Source: an uncultured Shinella sp.
Lineage (GTDB): Bacteria; Pseudomonadota; Alphaproteobacteria; Rhizobiales; Rhizobiaceae
Assembly (NCBI RefSeq): GCF_946479415.1
Contig: NZ_CAMLFY010000119.1
Coordinates: 1-13,517 of the forward strand
Length of the DNA stretch: 13,517 bases
Direction of reading: 5' to 3'
Shown: piece by piece, positions 1-6,588 of the stretch
Numbering within the stretch: position 1 is the stretch's first letter
Layout: the number at the start of each line of letters is the position of its first letter
The notes under the pieces: generated by a model
Told to the model about the DNA's origin: nothing
What the model saw: the letters and a program-made list of their open reading frames with translations, nothing else
Database searches by the model: none
Made by a program: the position numbers and the translations under genes

Positions 1-893
1 TGGCCGCCGAGGCGCAGACGGCGGGCCGCGTCCTGCTCAACGACCGCGAGATCGCCGGCCCAAGCACCTTCCTGCCGCCGGAGCGGCGCGGCGTCGGCTT
101 GATGTTCCAGGATTTTGCGCTCTTCCCGCATATGTCGGTGCTCGACAATGTGCGCTTCGGCCTGACGGCACTGCCGCGCACCGAAGCGGAGGCCGAGGCG
201 GAAGTGGCGCTGGAGCGTGTCGGTCTTTCGCACTATGCCCAAAAGTTTCCGCACATGCTGTCGGGCGGCGAGCAGCAGCGCGTGGCGCTGGCCCGCGCGC
301 TTGCGCCGCGCCCCTCCGTGCTTTTGATGGACGAGCCGTTTTCCGGCCTCGACTCGCGCCTGAAGGATTCGATCCGCGCCGATACGCTCGCCATCCTGCG
401 CCGGTCGCGCGCCAGCGCCATCGTCGTCACGCATGATGCGGAAGAGGCGATGCGCATGGGCGACCGCATCGCGTTGCTGAAGGACGGTCGCCTCGTGCAG
501 GTCGGCACGGCGGAGGAGCTCTACCTTTATCCCAAGGACATGTTCGCTGCCGCCTTCTTCTCGGAAATCAACGAGTTTTCGGGGCATGTGCGCGGCGGCG
601 TCGTGGAGACACCGCTGGGCAACGTGGATGGAAAACGCTTTGCCGACGGTCAGAAGGTGCATGTCGCCGTGCGCCTTTCCGGGCTTCGCGTTCTGGAAAG
701 CGGCGGCGAAATTCCGGCGCGCATATTGTCGCGGCGATTTCTCGGCGTCGTGGAACTGCTGGACCTCGCCATTGCGGGCGCGGACCGGCCGATCCGGGCT
801 CGTGTGCGGGCGGATCAACTGGCGGCCGGATTGCGTGATGTCACGCTTTCGGCTAACCAGCGGGATATTCTAGTGTTTGAAAAAAACAGCTGA
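1..893 (+). CDS. ABC transporter ATP-binding protein, iron(III)/FbpC type, 5' end missing
   Basis: ATPase subunit of an ABC importer that would energise uptake through a partner permease at the inner membrane. The reading frame is open from base 3, so the start codon and Walker A lie upstream of the window. Visible in order are the Q-loop region (MFQDFALFPHM, near base 102), the signature LSGGEQQRVALARAL (near 258), Walker B LLMDEPFSGLD (near 324) and the H-loop VVTHDAEEA (near 423). After the nucleotide-binding domain, a C-terminal region of about 110 residues resembles the TOBE-like regulatory domain of FbpC/PotA-type ATPases. The phrase FFSEINEFSG followed by a TPLG turn favours the iron(III)/phosphonate branch, but the substrate cannot be fixed without the permease and binding protein, which are not in view. 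The gene ends 42 bp before tatA; read-through into tatA is possible. From memory, scpA/scpB often sit here in rhizobia, so this neighbour may be lineage-specific. Confidence 0.9.
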   Translation, partial: AAEAQTAGRVLLNDREIAGPSTFLPPERRGVGLMFQDFALFPHMSVLDNVRFGLTALPRTEAEAEAEVALERVGLSHYAQKFPHMLSGGEQQRVALARALAPRPSVLLMDEPFSGLDSRLKDSIRADTLAILRRSRASAIVVTHDAEEAMRMGDRIALLKDGRLVQVGTAEELYLYPKDMFAAAFFSEINEFSGHVRGGVVETPLGNVDGKRFADGQKVHVAVRLSGLRVLESGGEIPARILSRRFLGVVELLDLAIAGADRPIRARVRADQLAAGLRDVTLSANQRDILVFEKNS

Positions 894-935
894 ACGTCTT
901 ACATCGGGGTAAGGGTTCGTAAGGGAGTCAAAAAA

Positions 936-1133
936 ATGGGTTCTTTCAGCATCTGGCATTGGCTGATCGTTCTGGTGGTTGTGCTGCTGCTGTTCGGCCG
1001 CGGCAAGATTCCGGAACTGATGGGCGACGTCGCCAAGGGTATCAAGAACTTCAAGAAGGGCATGTCCGACGAGGAAGCCGCTGCCGCCGACCAGGCGAAG
1101 ACGGTCGATCACAAGGCCGACGAGGTCAAGTGA
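936..1133 (+). CDS. tatA: Twin-arginine translocase subunit TatA
   Basis: Pore-forming or membrane-thinning subunit of the Tat pathway, which exports folded proteins bearing a twin-arginine signal across the inner membrane. The 65-residue protein has one short membrane helix (about residues 6-20), the conserved F20-G21 hinge, an amphipathic helix (about 24-42, including F39) and an acidic, alanine-rich tail. Position 8, a polar residue in many TatA proteins (Gln in E. coli), is His here. A good Shine-Dalgarno sequence (AAGGGAG at 921-927) lies 8 bases before the ATG. It is the first gene of tatABC and lies 49 bp before tatB. Length and motifs are typical of alphaproteobacterial TatA/E. Confidence 0.96.
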   Translation: MGSFSIWHWLIVLVVVLLLFGRGKIPELMGDVAKGIKNFKKGMSDEEAAAADQAKTVDHKADEVK

Positions 1134-1182
1134 CCGGCATCCGGCCGTGAACTGCTGTTGCGGCCTTTGAGGACAGTTTTCT

Positions 1183-1809
1183 ATGCTTGATGTCGGCTGG
1201 ACCGAGATACTCGTCATCGCCATCGTTCTGATCATCGTGGTGGGTCCGAAGGACCTGCCGCAGATGCTGAGGACGTTCGGCCGCATGGTCGCCAAGATGC
1301 GCAGCATGGCGGGCGATTTCCGCCAGCAATTCGACGAGGCGCTGCGCGAGGCCGATCTCGACGACGTGCGCAAGACCATCGGCGAAGCGCAGAAGCTCAA
1401 CCCTCTCAACACGATCCGGGATGCGGTCAATCCGCTGCGCCAGATGGGTGACGAGCTGAAGGCCGACCTGCAGAAATCGACCAGTTCCGTCACGACATCG
1501 ACACCGGCCGCCAACCCGGCCGAAAGCATTTCAAGCGCCCCCGTCGCCGTTCCTTCCGAGGGGGCGAAGCCGGCCTCCGCCGAACCCGCCGCCGCCGTGC
1601 CGCTGAAGGCCGGCCCGGTCAGCAAGACGGCGAAGAAGAAGGCCGATGACGGTACTGCCAAGGTGGCAAAGCCGCGCAAGACGGCCGTGAAAGCCGAGGC
1701 CGAACCCAGGAAGGCTGCCGCCAAGGCGCCGGCTGCCAAGAAGGCGGCCCCGGCCAAAACCGTGACCGCGAAGACCAAGACTGTGAAGACCAAGAAGGGC
1801 GAGGCATGA
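1183..1809 (+). CDS. tatB: Twin-arginine translocase subunit TatB
   Basis: Tat receptor component that, with TatC, binds twin-arginine signal peptides. The N-terminus has the TatB hallmarks: Glu8 at the start of the membrane helix, a hydrophobic run to about residue 20, then G21-P22 followed by KDLPQMLRTFGR, which begins a long amphipathic helix (to about residue 70). From about residue 100 the protein becomes low-complexity, first Ser/Pro/Ala-rich, then a Lys/Ala/Pro tail of about 65 residues resembling histone H1 tails. At 208 residues it is longer than E. coli TatB (about 171), mainly through this tail. The stop overlaps the tatC start (ATGA, 1806-1809), indicating translational coupling. 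A GAGG stretch upstream of 1183 serves as a ribosome site. Confidence 0.95.
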   Translation: MLDVGWTEILVIAIVLIIVVGPKDLPQMLRTFGRMVAKMRSMAGDFRQQFDEALREADLDDVRKTIGEAQKLNPLNTIRDAVNPLRQMGDELKADLQKSTSSVTTSTPAANPAESISSAPVAVPSEGAKPASAEPAAAVPLKAGPVSKTAKKKADDGTAKVAKPRKTAVKAEAEPRKAAAKAPAAKKAAPAKTVTAKTKTVKTKKGEA

Positions 1810-2636
1810 GCGGCGATATTGACGACAAGCCCCAGCCGCTCATCGAGCACCTGATCGAACTGCGCCGCCGCCTGCTTTGGGCCGTCGGTGCGTTTTTCAT
1901 TGCCTTCCTGGTCTGCTTCTATTTCGCCAAGCAGCTCTTCAACCTGCTCGTCCTGCCGTTCAAGTGGTCGGTGGAATGGGCGGGCCTGACACATCGCAAT
2001 GTCGAGCTGATCTATACGGCGCCGCAGGAGTTCTTCTTCACGCAGATCAAGGTCGCCATGTTCGGCGCGCTGGTCATCGCCTTTCCGGTGATCGCCCAGC
2101 AGATCTATAAGTTCGTCGCGCCGGGCCTCTATAAAAACGAGCGCGCCGCCTTCCTGCCGTTCCTGATCGCCTCGCCGATCCTGTTCCTGATCGGCGCCGG
2201 TCTCGTCTATTTCTTCTTCACGCCCATGGTCATGTGGTTCTTCCTCGCCATGGAACAGGGCGGCGGCGAAGGCCAGGTATCGATCCAGCTTTTGCCGAAG
2301 GTGTCCGAATATCTCAGCCTCATCATGTCGCTGATCTTCGCTTTCGGGCTGGTGTTCCAGCTTCCGGTCATCTCGTCGCTTCTGGTGCGCGCGGGCTTCA
2401 TCACGTCGCAATCGCTGAAGGACAAGCGGAAATACGCGATCGTCATCGCCTTCGTGGTGGCTGCCGTGCTGACGCCGCCGGATCCGGTTTCCCAGATCGG
2501 CCTTGCACTGCCGGCCATCCTTCTCTACGAGATTTCCATCTATACGGCCCGACTCATCGAACGGCAGCGGGCGAGCGCCTCGAACGCGCAGGATGCGGAA
2601 AACGAGGTCGCTGCAACGCAGGGCGAAGCCGACTGA
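1806..2636 (+). CDS. tatC: Twin-arginine translocase subunit TatC
   Basis: Polytopic core of the Tat receptor; its cytoplasmic face recognises the twin-arginine motif. The 276-residue protein has six predicted membrane segments. The N-terminal PLIEHLIELRRRLL motif is typical, as is the first-loop block around residues 100-116 (YKFVAPGLYKNERAAF), which contains F103 and E112, equivalent to the signal-binding F94 and E103 of E. coli. The late VLTPPDPVSQ motif is also standard. The last 25 residues are a polar, alanine/acid-rich tail. The gene overlaps tatB by 4 bases. A 9-bp hairpin surrounds the stop codon. 63 bp separate it from serS. Confidence 0.97.
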   Translation: MSGDIDDKPQPLIEHLIELRRRLLWAVGAFFIAFLVCFYFAKQLFNLLVLPFKWSVEWAGLTHRNVELIYTAPQEFFFTQIKVAMFGALVIAFPVIAQQIYKFVAPGLYKNERAAFLPFLIASPILFLIGAGLVYFFFTPMVMWFFLAMEQGGGEGQVSIQLLPKVSEYLSLIMSLIFAFGLVFQLPVISSLLVRAGFITSQSLKDKRKYAIVIAFVVAAVLTPPDPVSQIGLALPAILLYEISIYTARLIERQRASASNAQDAENEVAATQGEAD

Positions 2637-2645
2637 GGCTTCGCC
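2622..2645 (+). repeat. Perfect 9-bp inverted repeat enclosing the tatC stop codon
   Basis: GGCGAAGCC (2622-2630) and GGCTTCGCC (2637-2645) form a perfect stem with a 6-base loop, GACTGA, that carries the tatC stop (2634-2636). No T-run follows, so this is not a classical intrinsic terminator. It may stabilise the tatABC 3' end or mark an RNA-processing point between tatC and serS; this is inference. Confidence 0.5.
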
Positions 2646-2699
2646 GGCGAGTCGCTGCCGGGCGGGATGGGCTCCATCCACGCAACGCCTGGAACGACA

Positions 2700-4121
2700 A
2701 TGCTTGATATAAAATGGATCCGCGACAACGCTGCCGCTCTTGATGCCGCCCTGGCAAAACGCGGCGCTAACCCTCTTGCCCAGAGCCTCATCGATCTCGA
2801 CGAGAAGCGCCGCAGCGTCATCCAGAAGGCGCAGGAGATGCAGTCGCGCCGCAACGCCGCCTCCAAGGAGATCGGCGCGGCCATGGCCGCCAAGAACGGC
2901 GAGCTTGCCGACAAGCTGAAGGCCGAAGTGTCGGCCATCAAGGATCAGCTCCCGGCCGCCGAGGAAGAAGAGCGTCAGGTCACCGCCGAACTCAATGACG
3001 CCCTGTCGCGCCTGCCGAACATCCCCTTCGATGATGTGCCCGTCGGCTCGGACGAGACCGGCAATGTGGAAAAGCACAGATGGGGCAACAAGCCCGGCTG
3101 GAACCACAAACCGCTGGAGCACTACGAAATCGGCGAAGCCCTCGGCTACATGGATTTCGAAGCCGCCGCCAAGATCGCGGGTTCGCGTTTTGTTGTGCTA
3201 AAAGGTCAACTCGCGCGCCTTGAACGGGCTTTGGGTCAATTCATGCTTGATGTGCACACACAAGAGCATGGGTATTTGGAAGTGCAGCCTCCTTTGCTCG
3301 TGCGCGATCATGCGATGTATGGCACCGGTCAGCTACCAAAATTTGGAGATGATCTGTTTATCGGCGCATCGATGACGGGTCGGGAAAAACAGGCGGCAGG
3401 TGTAATTCAAAGCCATGCATGCTTGGATGATATCGAGGCTTTGCGATCTAACTCAAAAACGCTTGATCAAGTCGTTGGCGATATTTTCGAGAGAGCTCCA
3501 ACCAGCGAGGACTATTGGTTAATCCCTACCGCTGAAGTGCCACTCACCAATCTCGTGCGCGAAGACATTCTCGATCAGGAAAAGCTGCCGCTGCGCTTTA
3601 CCGCGCTGACGCCGTGCTTCCGCTCGGAGGCTGGCTCGTCGGGTCGCGATACGCGCGGCATGCTGCGCCAGCACCAGTTCATGAAGTGCGAACTCGTCTC
3701 GATCACCGACGCCGAGAGTGCCGTTGACGAACACGAGCGCATGACGGCCTGCGCGGAAGAAATCCTCAAGCGCCTCGGCCTGCATTACCGCGTCATGACG
3801 CTCTGCACCGGCGACATGGGTTTTGGCGCCCGCAAGACCTACGATCTGGAAGTCTGGCTTCCGGGTCAGGATACGTTCCGCGAAATCTCGTCCTGCTCGG
3901 TCTGCGGCGATTTCCAGGGCCGCCGCATGAATGCGCGCTATCGCGGCAAGGACGACAAGGCGACGAAGTTCGTGCACACGCTGAACGGTTCGGGCACCGC
4001 CGTCGGCCGCGCGCTGATCGCCGTTCTGGAAAACTATCTCAACGCCGACGGTTCGGTTACCGTGCCGGAGGTCCTGCTGCCGTATATGGGTGGCCTGACG
4101 AAGATCGAGAAGGCCGCCTGA
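2700..4121 (+). CDS. serS: Seryl-tRNA synthetase with an internal mosaic segment and extra active-site insertion
   Basis: Class II synthetase that charges tRNA-Ser (and tRNA-Sec where present) with serine in the cytoplasm. The start at 2700 gives the usual N-terminus MLDIKWIRD; the in-frame ATG at 2667 would add 11 unrelated residues. A long coiled-coil tRNA arm spans about residues 27-105. The serine-binding T277-A278-E279 loop, motif 2 (CFRSEAG at 306-312, with R308) and motif 3 (G430 to R437) are all intact, so the enzyme should be active. The protein has 473 residues, against about 425-430 in E. coli and most relatives. The excess is explained by residues 221-272, a segment of about 52 residues between KFGDDLF and WLIPTAEV. 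In E. coli about 14 residues occupy this place, and in alphaproteobacterial sequences I remember it is about 6. DNA from about 3181 to 3545 is also much lower in GC than the flanks. 13 bp separate it from surE. Confidence 0.96.
   Translation: MLDIKWIRDNAAALDAALAKRGANPLAQSLIDLDEKRRSVIQKAQEMQSRRNAASKEIGAAMAAKNGELADKLKAEVSAIKDQLPAAEEEERQVTAELNDALSRLPNIPFDDVPVGSDETGNVEKHRWGNKPGWNHKPLEHYEIGEALGYMDFEAAAKIAGSRFVVLKGQLARLERALGQFMLDVHTQEHGYLEVQPPLLVRDHAMYGTGQLPKFGDDLFIGASMTGREKQAAGVIQSHACLDDIEALRSNSKTLDQVVGDIFERAPTSEDYWLIPTAEVPLTNLVREDILDQEKLPLRFTALTPCFRSEAGSSGRDTRGMLRQHQFMKCELVSITDAESAVDEHERMTACAEEILKRLGLHYRVMTLCTGDMGFGARKTYDLEVWLPGQDTFREISSCSVCGDFQGRRMNARYRGKDDKATKFVHTLNGSGTAVGRALIAVLENYLNADGSVTVPEVLLPYMGGLTKIEKAA
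3181..3545 (+). other. Low-GC, foreign-codon tract inside serS (probable recombination segment)
   Basis: Counting by hand, 3181-3540 has 179 G/C in 360 bases (about 50%). The 60 bases before it have 36 (60%) and the 60 bases at 3601-3660 have 45 (75%). Codons rare in the rest of the window cluster here, including CTA (3198, 3333), TTA (3519) and AGA (about 3492), with many T- and A-ending codons. The reading frame is unbroken and encoded SerRS motifs remain normal on both sides. The pattern fits homologous replacement of the middle of serS from a donor near 50% GC. Boundaries are estimated from codon style only. Confidence 0.7.
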
Positions 4122-4134
4122 GGCGGAGCACCGA

Positions 4135-4905
4135 ATGCGCATTCTGCTGACCAATGACGACGGCATCCACGCCGAGGGCCTCGCGGCCCTCGAGCGGATT
4201 GCCCGCGAACTGACCGATGACGTCTGGATCGTGGCCCCGGAAACGGACCAGAGCGGCCTTGCGCATTCGCTGACCCTTTCGGAGCCTCTGCGCTTGCGTA
4301 AGATCGACGAGAAGCGCTTTGCACTACGCGGCACGCCGACCGACTGCGTGATCATGGGCGTGCGCGAAGTCCTCGACAGGAAGCCGGATCTCGTTCTGTC
4401 CGGCGTGAATGTCGGCGCCAACATGGCTGATGATGTGACCTATTCGGGCACAGTCGCCGGCGCCATCGAGGGCACGCTGCAGGGCATCAAGTCCATGGCG
4501 CTGAGCCAGGCCTATAACCACGCCGGTGGCCGAGTCGTGCCGTGGGAAGTGGCCGAGAGCTTTGCGCCGAAACTCATCCGTCAGCTGATGGATGTCGAAC
4601 TGCCGGACTGGACGTTCTTCAACATCAACTTCCCGAACTGTGCGCCGTCCGATCTGCAGGGCGTCGAAGTCACAGCCCAGGGCAAGCTCGATTTCGGCCT
4701 GACGATCGACGAACGCGCGGACGGCCGCGGTTTCCCCTATTACTGGCTGCGCTTCGGCGAGCGGAAGGGCGACTTCCGCGCCGGCACGGACATTCATGCC
4801 GTGAAGAACCACAAGATCTCCGTTACGCCGCTGAAGCTCGACCTGACGGATTATTCCGTGCTCGACCGCGTGCAGCGTGCACTCAATGGCGAGGACGCGG
4901 ATTGA
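4135..4905 (+). CDS. surE: 5'-nucleotidase SurE (stationary-phase survival protein)
   Basis: Divalent-metal-dependent phosphatase that dephosphorylates nucleoside 5'- and 3'-monophosphates, a cytoplasmic housekeeping and stress enzyme. The N-terminus [15 protein letters not shown] is diagnostic. Metal ligands known for the family are visible: D8 and D9 in NDDG, S40 in TDQSG and N92 in SGVNVGAN. The block [14 protein letters not shown] is also characteristic. The 256-residue length is normal. GGAG lies 7 bases before the ATG. The stop overlaps the pcm TTG start, so surE and pcm are probably translationally coupled, as is usual for this pair across proteobacteria. Confidence 0.96.
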   Translation: MRILLTNDDGIHAEGLAALERIARELTDDVWIVAPETDQSGLAHSLTLSEPLRLRKIDEKRFALRGTPTDCVIMGVREVLDRKPDLVLSGVNVGANMADDVTYSGTVAGAIEGTLQGIKSMALSQAYNHAGGRVVPWEVAESFAPKLIRQLMDVELPDWTFFNINFPNCAPSDLQGVEVTAQGKLDFGLTIDERADGRGFPYYWLRFGERKGDFRAGTDIHAVKNHKISVTPLKLDLTDYSVLDRVQRALNGEDAD

Positions 4906-5558
4906 GCACGGGGCGGGTGATCGAGAAGGAAGGTTTTGCGGCTCTTGCGTTGCGCCTGCGCGGGCAGGGCATCAACAATATCGAGCTTCTGACCGCCGTC
5001 GAGCAGACGCCACGCACGCTTTTCGTGCCGCCGCAATTTGCCGGCGAGGCCTATTCGCGCCGCGTTCTGCCGCTCGATTGCGGATCCTTCATGGAAGGCA
5101 TCGATCTCTCGGTGCGCATCCTGCATCTCCTGAACCTCAAGGCTGGCCAGCGCATTCTCGAAGTGGGCACCGGCAGCGGCTTCACCGCCGCCGTCATGGG
5201 CCGCATGACTGAGCGCGTCCTGACCGTTGATCGCTACCGCACGCTCGTCACCAATGCGCAGGCTTCCATCGACAAGGCCGGCATCCGCAATGTCATCGTG
5301 CGTCAGGCCGATGGCAGCAACGGCATGCCGGGTGAGGGGACCTTCGACCGCATCCTCGTGACGGCCGCCTTTCCGGCGCTGCCGCGCTTCTTTGCCGAAC
5401 AGCTCGTCTCCGGCGGCATGCTGATCGCCCCCGTCATGGTCAGCGAAACCGAGTGCCGTATGCTCAAGCTGGTCAAGACTGGCAGCCGCTTCGATCGCGA
5501 GGACCTCTTCGAGGTGCCTTATCTGCCGATCGTGCCGCAGATGGCGCAGGCTCTCTAA
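4902..5558 (+). CDS. pcm: Protein-L-isoaspartate O-methyltransferase
   Basis: Methylates L-isoaspartyl residues formed by ageing of Asn/Asp so that they can revert to normal aspartate; it acts in the cytoplasm and uses S-adenosylmethionine. The SAM-binding motif I is [10 protein letters not shown] at residues 85-94, followed at about residue 110 by the acidic strand end VLTVDR. The family blocks RTLFVP, CGSFMEG and [11 protein letters not shown] are present, ending with YLPIVPQ. There is no in-frame ATG near the N-terminus. I place the start at TTG 4902, which shares bases with the surE stop and has GAGG at 4891-4894; it gives 218 residues, the usual size. A GTG at 4917 is the alternative. 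The downstream region to 5827 is a promoter-bearing gap, so this is probably the last gene of the serS-surE-pcm group. Confidence 0.93.
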   Translation: MSTGRVIEKEGFAALALRLRGQGINNIELLTAVEQTPRTLFVPPQFAGEAYSRRVLPLDCGSFMEGIDLSVRILHLLNLKAGQRILEVGTGSGFTAAVMGRMTERVLTVDRYRTLVTNAQASIDKAGIRNVIVRQADGSNGMPGEGTFDRILVTAAFPALPRFFAEQLVSGGMLIAPVMVSETECRMLKLVKTGSRFDREDLFEVPYLPIVPQMAQAL

Positions 5559-5703
5559 GCCCGCCGTATCTCTTCCGAAATCAATATTTTGCGGCTCGGC
5601 GGACCTTTGCCCGCTGAGTCTTGCGGCATTTCTGCGGCAAAACGGGCCTCCGGTCGCAGCTTGTCACACGCGTCGCGTGAATTATCCTCGCAAATACAGC
5701 GCG

Positions 5704-5719
5704 TTAACCATTTGTTAAC
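5704..5719 (+). promoter_or_regulatory. CtrA-type binding box (TTAA-N7-TTAAC)
   Basis: TTAACCATTTGTTAAC matches the TTAA-N7-TTAA(C) consensus of the alphaproteobacterial cell-cycle regulator CtrA exactly: TTAA at 5704-5707, seven bases, TTAA at 5715-5718. It lies about 110 bp before the preferred start of the next gene, in the 268-bp gap after pcm. The rest of the gap holds a locally AT-richer stretch and a repeated AAGCTT, but no convincing terminator. Function is inferred from the motif alone. Confidence 0.5.
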
Positions 5720-5826
5720 TTTGGTAAGCTTCGCGCAAGCTTCGGGGCGTAGGCCGATGACGAAGCACAGGTTCCACGCAGAATGCCGGTTTCCCAATGG
5801 GTTCCGGAGTTCCGATGGAGAGGGCA

Positions 5827-6447
5827 ATGTACGTTTCGAACAGGATTTCCAGCAGCTCGACCAATGACAGCCTCGCCTATCTCGCGAACAAGGCTGCGGG
5901 AAAGTCTGTCGAAGAGAATGCAGAGGCCGCGTCGACCGCGCATCTCGCCGGCGGCAGCTATGATCCTTCCGCCCATGTGGGCTTGTCCGTCGATGCGCTG
6001 CTCGTGCTCAGCGTCGCCAAGGAAGAAACGGCTTACAGTCAGCCGTCGCTGACGGATGCCGAGCGCAACAACCTCGACACGTCGGAACTGGAAAAGCGCG
6101 AATATGCGGCCTATGGCCACTTCCTCGAGGAAGGCGACCGCAAGGGCTACTACCGCGCCTATATCGAATATTTCGACAGCATGCCGGCCGAAGACCAGCG
6201 CAGCGACCGGTATGCCGGCACCCGCGAACCGGCCGTCTCGGCGCTGCGTGCCATCGCCTACAATGAAAGCGCCCTCGATATGACGGCGCCGGATACCGCG
6301 CTCGAAAACGCAACAGGGGAGCGCGGCCAGCGCCGCGCGACGCCGATCTCGGCGATCTTCCAGCCGAGCGCCGGCGACTACGAGAACGTCGCCCGTGTTT
6401 CCGGCCGCATCTCGCGCGCCGATAGCATGTATGCCACCGGCTTCTGA
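5827..6447 (+). CDS. Hypothetical protein, soluble, acidic, unrecognised
   Basis: I do not recognise a family. The 206-residue protein has no signal peptide or membrane segment, is Ser/Thr/Asn-rich at the N-terminus and acidic in the middle, and has helical-looking, charged stretches (about residues 65-125) rich in Tyr and Glu. The tail is Arg-rich. The preferred start is ATG 5827 with GGAG six bases upstream (5817-5820). ATG 5815 also has a GGAG, and ATG 5797 lacks a ribosome site. Codon use matches its neighbours and the third-position G/C bias supports real coding. It stands between pcm and the NlpD-like gene, behind a CtrA-like box, so a cell-cycle or envelope role is conceivable, but nothing in the protein shows it. 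Confidence 0.75.
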   Translation: MYVSNRISSSSTNDSLAYLANKAAGKSVEENAEAASTAHLAGGSYDPSAHVGLSVDALLVLSVAKEETAYSQPSLTDAERNNLDTSELEKREYAAYGHFLEEGDRKGYYRAYIEYFDSMPAEDQRSDRYAGTREPAVSALRAIAYNESALDMTAPDTALENATGERGQRRATPISAIFQPSAGDYENVARVSGRISRADSMYATGF

Positions 6448-6511
6448 GGCTGGGCGGGCGGCCACGCTGCCATGCCATGGTTATCAATTCATCAAAAAAC
6501 CATCGCGGATA

Positions 6512-6535
6512 GCCCGGCTTTAACCGGGCAGTAAC
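6512..6535 (+). promoter_or_regulatory. Hairpin and near-CtrA box upstream of the NlpD-like gene
   Basis: GCCCGG (6512-6517) and CCGGGC (6524-6529) form a 6-bp hairpin with loop CTTTAA in the 141-bp gap before the lipoprotein gene. The same bases contain TTAA (6520-6523), seven bases, then GTAAC (6531-6535), one mismatch from the CtrA consensus. No T-run follows, so a terminator is unlikely. It may be a weak regulatory site; evidence is motif-level only. Confidence 0.25.
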
Positions 6536-6588
6536 TCTAACGCGCTTTAATCGGACTACATCAAGTAGCGTACCGATTGGGTAGTCTC

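Noticed and set aside
99..101. ATG at 99 as the start of the ABC ATPase
   Set aside because: It falls inside the Q-loop region; the frame is open to the window edge and upstream codons fit the ABC family, so the gene is simply cut.
2667..2699. Upstream ATG at 2667 as the serS start
   Set aside because: It adds 11 residues not found in SerRS proteins, whose N-terminus begins with MLDI-type sequence at 2700.
870..3122. A 750-codon open frame on the minus strand across tatABC and serS
   Set aside because: It is antisense to four well-identified genes; its protein is Arg/Asp/His-rich low-quality sequence without domains, as expected from high-GC codon bias.
3360..3515. Intein, transposon remnant or frameshift as the cause of the SerRS insertion
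   Set aside because: 52 residues is far too short for an intein, no splicing-junction residues or terminal repeats are seen, and the frame and flanking motifs are intact.
5622..5640. Repeated TGCGGCA in the gap after pcm
   Set aside because: Short direct repeat in a GC-rich region; it makes no hairpin and no terminator, and chance is a sufficient explanation.
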